Below, one piece after another: positions 18,254-27,198 of a stretch of DNA of 64,000 nt. Position 1 is the first letter of the stretch. Each line of letters opens with the position of its first letter. The notes beneath the pieces are model-generated. The model did not search any database. It was not told where the DNA came from and saw only the letters and a list, made by a program, of their open reading frames with translations. A program made the translations under genes and the position numbers. The stretch is from positions 103,151-167,150 of the forward strand of contig NZ_LMDF01000001.1 of NCBI RefSeq assembly GCF_001425745.1, in the 5' to 3' direction. The stretch is from Caulobacter sp. Root343 (GTDB lineage Bacteria; Pseudomonadota; Alphaproteobacteria; Caulobacterales; Caulobacteraceae).

Positions 18254-19750
18254 TCAGATTTCCTGGTTGTACTTGCCGACGCGGGCGCCCAGGCGCGGCT
18301 TCACTTCCTCGCGGAACAGGGCGCGCATGTCGTCTTCCGACCGGGTGCTCTCGACCACGACCACGACTTCGGGCTTGTTCGACGAGGCGCGGACCAGGAC
18401 CCACGAACCGTCTTCCAGGTGGACGCGCACGCCGTTGACCGTGATCACCTCGATGATCTTGCGGCCCAGGATCGAGCCGCCGGCGGCGAACAGGTCTTCG
18501 TATTCCTTCACCACCTCGGCGACGACGCCGTACTTCTTCTCGTCGTCGCAGTGGGGGCTCATGGTCAGCGAGGTGAAGGCCACCGGCAGGGCCTTGCGCA
18601 GATCGCTGAGCTTCTTGTCCGGGTTGCGGTCCAGCATGGCCAGCACGGCGGCGGCGGCGGTCAGGCCGCAGTCGTAGCCGTAGCCCAGCTCGCCGTTCAT
18701 GAAGAAGTGGCCGCTCTTCTCGAAGCCGGCCAGGGCGTTCAGCTCGGCGCTCTTGCGCTTGATGTAGCTGTGGCCGGTTTTCCAGTAGACGACCTTGCAG
18801 CCGTACTGGGCCAGGATCGGGTCGGTGGCGTAGAGGCCGGTCGACTTGACGTCGACCACGAAGGTCGCGCCGGGGTGCAGCGGGGCCAGGTCGCGGGCCA
18901 GCATCAGGCCGATCTTGTCGGCGAAGATCTCCTCGCCCTCGTCGTCCACGACGCCGCAGCGGTCGCCGTCGCCGTCGAAACCGAAGGCCAGGTCGGCCTT
19001 GTGCTCACGGACGGCGTTGGCCATCTCGTGCAGCATCTCGGCGTCTTCCGGGTTCGGATTGTACTTCGGGAAGTTGAAGTCGAGGTCGGTGTCCATCGGC
19101 ACCAGGTCGGCGACGCCCATCTTGGTCAGGGCCTCGACCACGAAAGCGCCGGCCGTGCCGTTGCCGCAGGCGGCGACCACCTTCAGCGGACGCTTGAGGC
19201 TGGCGCGCTTGGCGACGTCGTCGATATAGCGCTGGGCCTCGCCCTTCACGCGGATCAGCTTGCCGCCCTCGCGCTCGACGAACTTGGCGCCCAGGACGAT
19301 CTCCTTCAGGCGGCCCATCTCGTCCGGACCGAAGGTCAGCGGGCGCTGGGCGCCCATCTTCACGCCGGTCCAACCGTTCTCGTTGTGGCTGGCGGTGACC
19401 ATGGCCACGCAGGGGATGTCGAGGTCGAACTGGGCGAAATAGGCGGTGGGCGACAGGGCCAGGCCGATGTCGTGGACCTCGCAGCCGGCGCTCAGCAGAC
19501 CCAGGATCAGGGCGTTCTTGATCGAGGTCGAGTACGAGCGGAAGTCGTGGCCGACCACGATCTTCGACTGGCCCAGCTCGTGGATGTAGGTGCCCAGACC
19601 CAGGCCCAGGGCCTGGATGCCCAGCAGGTTGATCTCGGGGCCGAACAGCCAGCGCGCGTCGTACTCGCGGAAGCCGGTCGCCTTGACCAGCGGCTCGTTT
19701 TCGTAGGCGGCGGTATTCGGAACCAGATCGGCGCGGGGTGCGGAGAACAT
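18254..19750 (-). CDS. Phosphomannomutase/phosphoglucomutase
   Basis: 498 residues of the alpha-D-phosphohexomutase family. The active-site serine loop is TASHNENGWTGVKMG, the metal-binding loop is FGFDGDGDRCG, and the sugar-binding region includes GEKSG-like FEKSGHFFMNGELGYG. The N-terminal FREYDARW is the usual family opening. It interconverts hexose-1-P and hexose-6-P, feeding GDP-mannose and other nucleotide sugars for S-LPS, holdfast or exopolysaccharide in the cytoplasm. Length (498) fits the long alphaproteobacterial form. kdsD lies 98 bp upstream on the same strand, so the two may share envelope-sugar function. Confidence 0.92.
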   Translation of the reverse strand: MFSAPRADLVPNTAAYENEPLVKATGFREYDARWLFGPEINLLGIQALGLGLGTYIHELGQSKIVVGHDFRSYSTSIKNALILGLLSAGCEVHDIGLALSPTAYFAQFDLDIPCVAMVTASHNENGWTGVKMGAQRPLTFGPDEMGRLKEIVLGAKFVEREGGKLIRVKGEAQRYIDDVAKRASLKRPLKVVAACGNGTAGAFVVEALTKMGVADLVPMDTDLDFNFPKYNPNPEDAEMLHEMANAVREHKADLAFGFDGDGDRCGVVDDEGEEIFADKIGLMLARDLAPLHPGATFVVDVKSTGLYATDPILAQYGCKVVYWKTGHSYIKRKSAELNALAGFEKSGHFFMNGELGYGYDCGLTAAAAVLAMLDRNPDKKLSDLRKALPVAFTSLTMSPHCDDEKKYGVVAEVVKEYEDLFAAGGSILGRKIIEVITVNGVRVHLEDGSWVLVRASSNKPEVVVVVESTRSEDDMRALFREEVKPRLGARVGKYNQEI

Positions 19751-19848
19751 CTAGGGCTCGCTTCAGTTTCGAGGAGGTCGCTTTAGCCGCCTCTTGGTCG
19801 GACGGCTAGCGCGATCACATGACAAGGTTCGGTAAATCCGGATGTGAC

Positions 19849-20805
19849 CTAGATCACGCCGGCCCGGAGTAGATCGTGGACATGCAGGACGCCGACCGGG
19901 CGTTCGGCCTCGACCACGAACAGGACGGTGATCCGGCGCTCGTTCATGATCTTCAGCGCTTCGGCCGCCAGGGCGCCGGGCGCGATGGTCAGCGGCGCGC
20001 GGGTCATGACCTCGCCGGCCGTGTGCTGAAGAAGTCCGTCCATGTGCCGGCGCAGGTCCCCGTCGGTGATCAGGCCGGTGAGCCGGCCTGAGCCGTCGAC
20101 AACGCCGACCGCGCCGAAACGTTTCTCGCTCATCACCAGCAGGGCGTCGGGCATGGCGGCCTCGGCGTCGATCAGCGGCAGCTCGTCCTCGCCATGCATC
20201 AGGTCGCCGACCGTGCGCAGCATGGCGCCGAGCTTGCCGCCCGGATGGAAGACGCGGAAATCGCTGGCCGTGAAGCCGCGCCGCTCCAGCAGGGCCACCG
20301 CGATGGCGTCGCCCAGGGCCATCTGCAGGGTGGTGGAGGTGGTCGGCGCATTGACCTCGGCCGTGCCCTCGGGCGCGTCGGGCAACAGCAACACGATGTC
20401 GCCGCCGCGGCCCAGCTGGCTATCGGCGAACGCGGTCATGGCGATCAGCGGGATCGAGAACCGCTTGGCGTAGGCGATGACGTCGGACAGCTCGCGCGCC
20501 TCGCCAGACTTCGACAGGGCCAGGATCACGTCGTCCGAACCGATCATGCCGAGGTCGCCGTGCGAGGCCTCGGCCGGGTGGACGAACATCGCCTGGGCGC
20601 CGGTCGAGGCCAGGGTGGCGGCGATCTTGCGGGCCACGTGGCCCGACTTGCCGATGCCGGTGCAGACGACGCGGCCCTTGGCGTCGAACAGGGTCTCGAC
20701 GGCGCGGGTGAAGGGCTCGCCCAGCGACTCAGCCATCGTCCGCAGGGCGTCGGCCTGGATGCTCAGCACGCGGCGACCGACGTCGACGGCGTCGAAAGCG
20801 CTCAT
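19849..20805 (-). CDS. kdsD: Arabinose-5-phosphate isomerase KdsD (KpsF/GutQ family)
   Basis: 318 residues. The SIS domain (about 35-170) has VVCTGIGKSGHVARKIAATL, FVHPAEASHGDLG and ALSKSGEA. Two CBS domains follow (about 205-318; LTGLITDGDLRRHMDG, PVGVLHVHDLLRAGV). It isomerises ribulose-5-P to arabinose-5-P, the first step to KDO for lipid A core. The ATG overlaps the stop of the preceding small gene as ATGA (20802-20805), indicating translational coupling. Confidence 0.93.
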   Translation of the reverse strand: MSAFDAVDVGRRVLSIQADALRTMAESLGEPFTRAVETLFDAKGRVVCTGIGKSGHVARKIAATLASTGAQAMFVHPAEASHGDLGMIGSDDVILALSKSGEARELSDVIAYAKRFSIPLIAMTAFADSQLGRGGDIVLLLPDAPEGTAEVNAPTTSTTLQMALGDAIAVALLERRGFTASDFRVFHPGGKLGAMLRTVGDLMHGEDELPLIDAEAAMPDALLVMSEKRFGAVGVVDGSGRLTGLITDGDLRRHMDGLLQHTAGEVMTRAPLTIAPGALAAEALKIMNERRITVLFVVEAERPVGVLHVHDLLRAGVI

Positions 20806-21035
20806 TGCGGCATTTGCCCGACGGCCTCGACGGCCTTCTTGGCGGCGGCGTCGCGGCGGGCCGCGGCGTCCTTCTCGCGCTGGATCCTGGCCTTCATCTC
20901 GGGCGTCTGCTGCACCGGCGTATGGCCGAACGGTCCCCACGACCGGTCGCCTTCGCCTTGCGGCCAGACGAGGGAGAAGGCGATCAGCGCCGCGGCGACC
21001 AGGCCCATCAAGGGCATGAAGATGCGATCAGGCAT
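20802..21035 (-). CDS. Small membrane protein upstream of kdsD
   Basis: 77 residues from the ATG at 21035: a single N-terminal membrane helix (IFMPLMGLVAAALIAFSLVW) and then a charged, Ala/Lys-rich helical tail (MKARIQREKDAAARRDAAAKK). No known family. Its stop overlaps the kdsD start by ATGA, so it is coupled to kdsD. Longer upstream starts would add an Arg/Pro-rich N-terminus lying over the promoter region and are unlikely. Confidence 0.75.
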   Translation of the reverse strand: MPDRIFMPLMGLVAAALIAFSLVWPQGEGDRSWGPFGHTPVQQTPEMKARIQREKDAAARRDAAAKKAVEAVGQMPQ

Positions 21036-21175
21036 GGCCCGCCTATAGCACGGGCGGCGGCGCGGGGGAGGGGAAACGAAAGGGGGCTGCGCCGGCGATA
21101 GGCGGTTCGGCGCTTGACGCTGGGGCCGCCTGGCCTTAGCCCGCGCTGACATTCCCGACACTCGAAGGTAGCCCG

Positions 21176-21889
21176 ATGCCGACCCTCGTCCTGCTTCGCC
21201 ACGGCCAGAGCCAGTGGAACCTGGAAAACCGCTTCACGGGCTGGGTCGACGTCGACCTGACCGCCGAGGGCGAAGCCCAGGCCAGGAAGGGCGGCGAGCT
21301 GATCAAGGACGCCGGCATCCAGATCGACCACGCCTTCACCTCGGTCCAGACCCGCGCCATCCGCACCGGCAACCTGGCCCTGGACGCCGCCAAGCAGAGC
21401 TTCGTGCCGGTGACCAAGGACTGGCGCCTGAACGAGCGCCACTACGGCGGCCTGACCGGCCTGAACAAGGCCGAGACCGCCGAGAAGCACGGCGAGGCCC
21501 AGGTGACGATCTGGCGTCGCTCCTACGACGTGCCGCCGCCGGAACTGGCCCCGGGCGGCGAGTACGACTTCAGCAAGGACCGCCGCTACAAGGGCGCGAA
21601 CCTGCCGTCGACCGAGAGCCTGGCGACCACCTTGGTCCGCGTGCTGCCGTATTGGGAGAGCGACATCGCGCCGCACCTGAAGGCCGGCGAGACCCTGCTG
21701 ATCGCCGCCCACGGCAATTCGCTGCGCGCGATCGTCAAGCACCTGTTCAACGTGCCGGACGACAAAATCGTGGGTGTCGAGATCCCGACAGGCAATCCGC
21801 TGGTCATCGAGCTGGACTCCCAGTTGAGGCCGACTAGCGCCCGCTACCTGGACGAAAGCCGCGCCGAGGCCCTGCCGTCGGTCGGTTGA
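21176..21889 (+). CDS. gpmA: 2,3-bisphosphoglycerate-dependent phosphoglycerate mutase
   Basis: 237 residues. The catalytic LLRHGQSQWNLENRFTGWVD holds the phospho-histidine near residue 9; LNERHYGGLTGLNKAETAEKHG and LLIAAHGNSLRAIVKHL (second His) complete the active site. It interconverts 3- and 2-phosphoglycerate in glycolysis/gluconeogenesis. Length agrees with GpmA (about 250). It is divergent from the kdsD operon. Confidence 0.95.
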   Translation: MPTLVLLRHGQSQWNLENRFTGWVDVDLTAEGEAQARKGGELIKDAGIQIDHAFTSVQTRAIRTGNLALDAAKQSFVPVTKDWRLNERHYGGLTGLNKAETAEKHGEAQVTIWRRSYDVPPPELAPGGEYDFSKDRRYKGANLPSTESLATTLVRVLPYWESDIAPHLKAGETLLIAAHGNSLRAIVKHLFNVPDDKIVGVEIPTGNPLVIELDSQLRPTSARYLDESRAEALPSVG

Positions 21890-21974
21890 GGCCTCCGGCA
21901 AGCTTCACCAGAAGCTGTTGGAAACACGGCGTTAATTATGCTCTGCGCATGGTGAATCCTCACTCTAGGATTCC

Positions 21975-23243
21975 ATGCGAACCATGAGCGCCGCCGCGCC
22001 GTCGACACAGGAATACAAGCGCCTGACGCAGTATGACGTGGACGTCATCTGCGCCAAGCACGACCGCCTGTGGTCCGCCCGGATGGGCGGGGCGCGGGCG
22101 GTTTTCGCATTCTGCGATCTGTCTGGCCTGTCGATGACGGGCCGCAATCTCTGCGACGCCGACTTCACCGGCGCGATGATGGTCGGCTGCGACCTGCGCA
22201 AGACCAAGATGGACAATGCCAACTGCTACGGCGCCGACATGCAGGGAGCGGACCTGACGGACGCTTCTTTGCGCCGGGCCGACTTGCGCGGCTCCAGCCT
22301 GCGCGGCGCCAACCTGACCGGCGCCGACATGTTCGAGGCCGACCTGCGCGAAGGCACGATCGCGGCCGCCGACCGCAAGGAAGGCTACCGCGTCATCGAG
22401 CAGATCCAGCGCGAGGCCTACGCCGCCGGCACGAACCTCAGCGGCGCCAATCTCGAACGCTCGCGACTGTCGGGCATCGTGGCCACCAAGGCCGACTTCA
22501 GCGACGCGATCCTGAAGGACGCCAAGCTGGTCCGCGCCAACCTCAAGCAGGCCAATTTCAACGGCGCCAACCTGGCCGGCGCCGACCTGTCGGGCGCGAA
22601 CCTCGCCGGGGCCGACCTGCGCAACACGGTCCTGGTCGGCGCCAAGACCATGTCGTGGAACATCAGCGACACCAATCTGGACGGCGCCCTGACCGACAAG
22701 GCGTCGGGCACCAACGTCTCCGACATGCCCTACGAGCAGATGATCGCCGACCATGCGAGGTGGTGCGAGACGGGCGGCGGCGAGGGCAAGCCCTCGGTGT
22801 TCGACAAGGCCGACTTGCGCAATCTGCGCTCGATCCGGGGTTTCAACCTGACGGCCCTCTCGGCCAAGGGCGCGGTGTTCTACGGCCTCGACATGGAAGG
22901 CGTGCAGATGCAGGGCGCCCAGCTCGACGGCGCCGACCTGCGGGCCTGCAACCTGCGCCGGGCCGACCTGCGCGGCGCGCGGCTGAAGGGGGCCAAGCTC
23001 TCGGGCTCGGACCTGCGCGACGCCCAGCTTGGACCCTTGCTGATTGCCGCCGACCGCGTGCTGCCCGTCGACTTGACGGGCGCTATCCTGGCCAACGCCG
23101 ACCTGGCCCGCGCCGACCTCCGCCAGGCGCGGATGGCCGGGGCGGACGTCTCGCGCGCCAACTTCACCGGCGCGCAATTGAAAGACGTCGACCTGACCGG
23201 CGCGGTCCGCCTCGCGGCGCGCGGCCTGGATGATGTCATCTGA
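21975..23243 (+). CDS. Pentapeptide-repeat protein (first of tandem pair)
   Basis: 422 residues made largely of A(D/N)LxG units (residues about 50-125, 150-225 and 290-415) that should fold as right-handed quadrilateral beta-helices. The repeats are broken by non-repeat inserts (EGTIAAADRKEGYRVIEQIQ; the ARWCETGGGEGKP region; LLIAADRVLPVD). The N-terminal ~45 residues (LTQYDVDVICAKHDRLW) are not repeat. No signal peptide. AGGATT precedes the ATG. Function unknown; some family members mimic DNA and bind gyrase, others are structural. It is paralogous to the next gene. Confidence 0.88.
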   Translation: MRTMSAAAPSTQEYKRLTQYDVDVICAKHDRLWSARMGGARAVFAFCDLSGLSMTGRNLCDADFTGAMMVGCDLRKTKMDNANCYGADMQGADLTDASLRRADLRGSSLRGANLTGADMFEADLREGTIAAADRKEGYRVIEQIQREAYAAGTNLSGANLERSRLSGIVATKADFSDAILKDAKLVRANLKQANFNGANLAGADLSGANLAGADLRNTVLVGAKTMSWNISDTNLDGALTDKASGTNVSDMPYEQMIADHARWCETGGGEGKPSVFDKADLRNLRSIRGFNLTALSAKGAVFYGLDMEGVQMQGAQLDGADLRACNLRRADLRGARLKGAKLSGSDLRDAQLGPLLIAADRVLPVDLTGAILANADLARADLRQARMAGADVSRANFTGAQLKDVDLTGAVRLAARGLDDVI

Positions 23244-23343
23244 GAAATATTTCGCGACGGACAGGCGCCAGCTTAACGGTTCGCTCGTCCATCGCCGCTA
23301 CAGTCCGCGTAACCTATAAAAGAGACCAAACGGGGAAAGCGTT

Positions 23344-24609
23344 ATGGACGCCGCGCAAAGCGTGGCCGGGCGTCGTCGCCTGAGCCAAGCCGAGCTCGAC
23401 ATGATCGTAACGGCGCACGAGAAATTCGTTACCGGCAAGCAGGGCGGCAAGCGGGCCTCCCTACGCTTCATGCAGCTGTCGGGCCTTGATCTGTCGTTCC
23501 GAAACCTGACCGACGCGGACCTGTCCGCCTCGATCCTCGACGGCTGTCGCATGGTGCGCACCAAGCTGGATCGCGCCAGCCTGTTCGGCTGCGACCTGCG
23601 CAAGACCGACATGCGCCAGGCCTCCCTCGTCCGGGCCGACCTGCGCGGCGCTTGCCTGCGCGGCGCCAACCTGGCCCAGGCCGACCTGACGCAGGCCGAC
23701 TTCCGCGAAGGCCAGATCTCCATTCCCCATCCTCGCAAGGGTCTCGAAACCCTGCGCCACGAGACCCGCCAGGGCGAGGTCGACGAGGTCAACTTCTCGG
23801 GCGCGACGCTGGACGGTTCGCAATTCACCGGCGTCTCGGCGTTCAAGGCCGACTTCAGCGACTGCTCGCTACGCGGCGCCAAGCTGTCGGGCGCCAATCT
23901 CAAGGAAGCCAACCTCTCCGGAGCGATCCTCGACGGGGCCGACGTCAAGGGCTGCAATCTGGAGGGCGCCAACCTGTCGGGCGCGGTGATGGCCGGCGTC
24001 GACACGTCCACGGCCCGCGTCAGCGGCGCGAGCATGGTCGGCGCCGTCAAGACCTCGACGCGTGAGGCGCTGTCCAAGGCCGAGGAACTCTACAAGCGCT
24101 GCCTCGACAACCAGCGCTGGTGCCAGACCGGCGGCAAGGAAGGCCAGGCGGCCCGCCTCGACGGCGAGGACCTGCGTCCGCTGGGTGACCGGCTGAAGGG
24201 CCTGCGCCTGACCGCGATGAGCGCCAAGGGCGCCTGCATGGTCGGCATCGATCTCTCCGGCGCCCAGCTGCAAGGCGCCAACCTGCAGAACGCCGACCTA
24301 CGCGCGGCCAACCTGCGCGGCGCCGATCTGCGCGGGGCCAAGCTGGCCGGCGCGAACCTGACCAAGGCCGACCTGCGCCAGGCGTTCCTGTCGCCGCTGC
24401 CGCTGGGTCCGGAACGGCGGACCCAGACCAACCTGCAGTCGGCCCGGATGCGCTATGCGATGGTCCAGACGGCGGACCTCAGCGAGGCGGTGCTGGACGG
24501 CGCGGACCTGCGCGGCTCGGACTTCACCGGCGCGCGCGTGGTCAAGGCCAGCTTCCGCGACGTGGACCTGAACCAGGTCCAGGGCCTGGATCTCTCGGCC
24601 CCGGGCTGA
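23344..24609 (+). CDS. Pentapeptide-repeat protein (second of tandem pair)
   Basis: 421 residues, same plan as the gene before: N-terminal non-repeat head (LSQAELDMIVTAHEKFVTGK), three blocks of A(D/N)LxG repeats, and inserts at equivalent places (EGQISIPHPRKGLETLRHET; RWCQTGGKEGQAARLDGEDL; LSPLPLGPERRTQTN). GGGGAAAG precedes the ATG. The conserved WCxTGGxEG insert suggests a family-specific functional site rather than random decay. The tandem pair probably arose by duplication; the 100-bp spacer could hold a separate promoter. Confidence 0.88.
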   Translation: MDAAQSVAGRRRLSQAELDMIVTAHEKFVTGKQGGKRASLRFMQLSGLDLSFRNLTDADLSASILDGCRMVRTKLDRASLFGCDLRKTDMRQASLVRADLRGACLRGANLAQADLTQADFREGQISIPHPRKGLETLRHETRQGEVDEVNFSGATLDGSQFTGVSAFKADFSDCSLRGAKLSGANLKEANLSGAILDGADVKGCNLEGANLSGAVMAGVDTSTARVSGASMVGAVKTSTREALSKAEELYKRCLDNQRWCQTGGKEGQAARLDGEDLRPLGDRLKGLRLTAMSAKGACMVGIDLSGAQLQGANLQNADLRAANLRGADLRGAKLAGANLTKADLRQAFLSPLPLGPERRTQTNLQSARMRYAMVQTADLSEAVLDGADLRGSDFTGARVVKASFRDVDLNQVQGLDLSAPG

Positions 24610-24614
24610 ACACG

Positions 24615-24641
24615 AAAAAGGCGGCGCATCGCTGCGCCGCC
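24615..24641 (-). terminator. Rho-independent terminator of the hsp20 gene
   Basis: Perfect 9-bp stem GGCGGCGCA / TGCGCCGCC with TCGC loop; the A-run at 24615-24619 gives UUUUU on the minus strand. It lies 44 bp beyond the hsp20 stop. Confidence 0.82.
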
Positions 24642-24684
24642 CAAGTTCAGAGGGGATTAGGGGAGACTACGAAGAGGCCGTCGC

Positions 24685-25143
24685 TTAGGCGGCCTTTTCG
24701 CCTTCGATCAGGGTCGACGGGGCCGCCGCCTTGATCTCCACCGTGCGGGGCTTCAGGGCTTCCGGCAGTTCACGCTTCAGCGCGATCGACAGCAGGCCGT
24801 TCGAGAGATCGGCGTCGACCACCACCAGGTAGTCGGTCAGCTGGAACTTGCGCTCGAAGTTACGCTCGGCGAGCCCGCGGTGCAGGTACTGCTTGGCGTC
24901 GTCGTTGGCCGCCTTGCGGCCGGTGACGGTCAGCAGGTTTTCCTTCACCTCGACGTTCAGTTCTTCGGGCTTGAAACCGGCCACCGCGATCTCGATGCGG
25001 TAGTCGTTCTCGCCGGTGCGTTCGATATTGTAGGGGGGATAGCCCGAGGCCGCTTCGTTACGGGCCGCGGCGTCCAGCTGGGCGGCGAGGCGGTCGAAAC
25101 CGACGAGCGAGCGGTACAGGGGCGAAAGGTCGATCGTACGCAT
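24685..25143 (-). CDS. Small heat-shock protein, Hsp20/alpha-crystallin family
   Basis: 152 residues. N-terminal MRTIDLSPLYRSLVGFDRL is the class A (IbpA-like) opening. The alpha-crystallin domain covers about 35-130 (YPPYNIERTGENDYRI, VAGFKPEELNVEVKENLLTV, YLHRGLAERNFERKFQL, NGLLSIALKRELPEALKP). It holds unfolding proteins in the cytoplasm during heat stress. Probably the orthologue of C. crescentus sHSP1 (from memory). The leader contains a ROSE-like thermometer, so translation is likely heat-controlled. Confidence 0.93.
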   Translation of the reverse strand: MRTIDLSPLYRSLVGFDRLAAQLDAAARNEAASGYPPYNIERTGENDYRIEIAVAGFKPEELNVEVKENLLTVTGRKAANDDAKQYLHRGLAERNFERKFQLTDYLVVVDADLSNGLLSIALKRELPEALKPRTVEIKAAAPSTLIEGEKAA

Positions 25144-25174
25144 AGATTTAGATCCTTCTCATCAAGCAAGGTCT
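25144..25174 (-). promoter_or_regulatory. ROSE-like RNA thermometer in hsp20 leader
   Basis: On the minus strand the last 30 nt before the hsp20 ATG read AGA-CC-UUGCUU-GAUGAG-AAGGA-UCU. UU(G)CUU can pair with AAGGA, the Shine-Dalgarno, with one bulged G; AGA/UCU extends the stem past a CC bulge. The U(U/C)GCU motif pairing with the ribosome site through a bulged G is the ROSE core. A CTTGAA at 25280-25285 (minus strand) may be part of a sigma-32 promoter, but its -10 spacing is longer than usual. Confidence 0.6.
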
Positions 25175-25386
25175 TGTTGGGTTCGTCCCTTTGGCGACCC
25201 GAAATCGGCGTCGCCCTTGGTCCGGAAGGCCCGGGTACCCAGCGCCTTCGTTGAAATAGTTGGTGAGCCGATTTTCCGGTTCAAGGGGCCACAACTCGTC
25301 GAACGTGAATCGTTTGACGCCCTGGCGGCCCCGGTTAAGGTCGCGCCTCCATTCCCGTCGCCAAACTCGTCGAAGGACACGTCCCC

Positions 25387-26229
25387 ATGCCGCTTCGTCG
25401 TCACGTTCTGCTGCTCGCCGCCGCCCTGACCCTTTCCGCGCCCGCCGCCTTCGCCGCGACGGACGCGGCGCTGAAGGCCGCGATCGCGTCGCCGACCCGA
25501 CCGGCCGGAGACGTCGCCCGCGACGGCGCGCGCCATCCTTACGAGAGCCTGGCGTTCTGGGGGCTGAAGCCCAAGCAGACGGTGATCGAGATCTCGCCGG
25601 GCACGGGCTACTGGACCGAGATCCTGGCGCCCTACGCCAAGGCCACCGGCGGGACCTATGTCGCCGGCGTCACCGACCTCTCGAACCCTAAGATCTCCGA
25701 AGGCGCCAAAAAGGGGCGCGCCGACTTCGAGGCGCGCTTCGCCGACCCCGCCAAGTACGGCAAGCCGCAGTTCGTCAATTTCGGGGCTCAGTCCGGCCCG
25801 CTGGGCGCGCCCGGTTCGGCCGACCTCGTCATCACCTGCCGCAACGTCCACAACTGGACCCAGGCGCCGGGCATGGCCGACAAGGTGTTCGCCGACTTCT
25901 TCGCCGTGCTGAAGCCGGGCGGCGTGCTGGCGGTCGAGGACCATCGCGCCGATCCGCGCTCCGAGAAGGCTGCCGGCGCCGATGGCTATCTGAACACCGC
26001 CACGGTGATCGCCATCGCCGAGAAGGCTGGCTTCAAGCTGGACGCCCAGTCCGAGATCAACGCCAATCCCAAGGACACCAAGGACCACCCGTTCGGCGTC
26101 TGGACCCTGCCGCCCACCCGGCGCACGGCCCCGGCGGGGCAGCCGGCCGATCCGAACTTCGACCGCACCAAGTACGAGGCCATCGGCGAGAGCGACCGCA
26201 TGACCCTGCGCTTCCGCAAGCCCGCTTGA
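25387..26229 (+). CDS. Exported SAM-methyltransferase-like protein (COG4798 type)
   Basis: 280 residues. A Sec signal peptide (LRRHVLLLAAALTLSAPAAFA) is followed by a class I methyltransferase core: YESLAFWGLKPKQTVIEISPGTGYWTEIL (motif I with G-x-G), DLVITCRNVHNWTQ and FAVLKPGGVLAVEDHRAD. The tail GVWTLPPTRR...MTLRFRKP is shared with the next gene. An exported SAM enzyme is odd because SAM is cytoplasmic; the family function is unknown to me. Start at the ATG 25387, where the signal peptide begins. Confidence 0.85.
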   Translation: MPLRRHVLLLAAALTLSAPAAFAATDAALKAAIASPTRPAGDVARDGARHPYESLAFWGLKPKQTVIEISPGTGYWTEILAPYAKATGGTYVAGVTDLSNPKISEGAKKGRADFEARFADPAKYGKPQFVNFGAQSGPLGAPGSADLVITCRNVHNWTQAPGMADKVFADFFAVLKPGGVLAVEDHRADPRSEKAAGADGYLNTATVIAIAEKAGFKLDAQSEINANPKDTKDHPFGVWTLPPTRRTAPAGQPADPNFDRTKYEAIGESDRMTLRFRKPA

Positions 26230-26304
26230 TTTTGACCCATTTGATTGGGGGGCCTGACTTTGGCCAAGGTCGGCTGCGAATTTGGCGGGCGCTACGGGGG
26301 AACG

Positions 26305-27198
26305 ATGGATCCAATACAGCAATGGTCGCGGCGAGGCGTTCTGGCGAGCGTGGGCGCGCTGGGGCTCGCCGCGTGCGGTAAGAAGAACGACCCGGCCAAG
26401 ACCGAGACCAAGGCGGCGGCTAAGGCGGGACCCGACACGATCGAGGCCGCGGTGGCCGGCGACTGGCGCCTGCCCGCCGACCGCGCCCGAGACCTCTGGC
26501 GCCACCCGGTCGAGAGCCTGAAGTTCTGGGAGCTGAAGCCCGGCCAGACCGTGGTCGAGTTCTGGCCCGGGGCGGGCTGGTACACCGATATTCTGGCGCC
26601 GTTCCTGGCCGACACTCACGGCAAGCTCTACGAGGCCGTGCTGCAGACCAACGACCCGTCCGACCCGGCCGCCGCCGAGATCGTCGAGGGCTATCGCCGC
26701 AAGCTGACCGAGAAGAAGAAGGTCTATGGCGAGGTGACCTTCACCGCCTTCGGTCCGACCAGCGGTCCGGTGGCGCCGGCGGGAACGGCCGACCTCGTGC
26801 TATTCCTGCGCAACCTGCACAACTGGATGGCCGGCGGCATCGCCGAGAAGGCCTTCAAGGACGCCCTGGCGGCCCTGAAGCCCGGCGGTATCCTCGGCGT
26901 CGAGGAGCATCGGGGCGAGCCGGGCCGGGTGCAGGACATCCTGGCCGCCGACGGCTACGTCCAGCAGGACTACGTGATCCAGATGGCCAAGGAAGCCGGT
27001 TTCGTGCTGGCCGGGACCAGCGAAATCAACGCCAATCCCAAGGACACCAAGGACCACCCGTTCGGCGTCTGGACCCTGCCGCCCACCCGCCTGTCGTCGC
27101 CGCGCGGCGAGCCGGCCGAGCCGGGCTTCGACCACGCCAAGTACGACGCCATCGGAGAGAGCGACCGCATGACCCTCAAGTTCGTGAAGCCGAAATGA
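26305..27198 (+). CDS. Lipoprotein SAM-methyltransferase-like paralogue
   Basis: 297 residues from the ATG at 26305 (upstream in-frame codons lack a signal). The N-terminus SRRGVLASVGALGLAACGKK has a lipobox (L-A-A-C) with a twin-Arg pair, so it is probably a lipidated envelope protein. The body parallels the preceding gene: WELKPGQTVVEFWPGAGWYTDIL, LVLFLRNLHNWMAG, LAALKPGGILGVEEHRG, and a near-identical SEINANPKDTKDHPFGVW segment. It is clearly a tandem duplicate with a changed export route. The next gene overlaps its stop by ATGA. Confidence 0.85.
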   Translation: MDPIQQWSRRGVLASVGALGLAACGKKNDPAKTETKAAAKAGPDTIEAAVAGDWRLPADRARDLWRHPVESLKFWELKPGQTVVEFWPGAGWYTDILAPFLADTHGKLYEAVLQTNDPSDPAAAEIVEGYRRKLTEKKKVYGEVTFTAFGPTSGPVAPAGTADLVLFLRNLHNWMAGGIAEKAFKDALAALKPGGILGVEEHRGEPGRVQDILAADGYVQQDYVIQMAKEAGFVLAGTSEINANPKDTKDHPFGVWTLPPTRLSSPRGEPAEPGFDHAKYDAIGESDRMTLKFVKPK

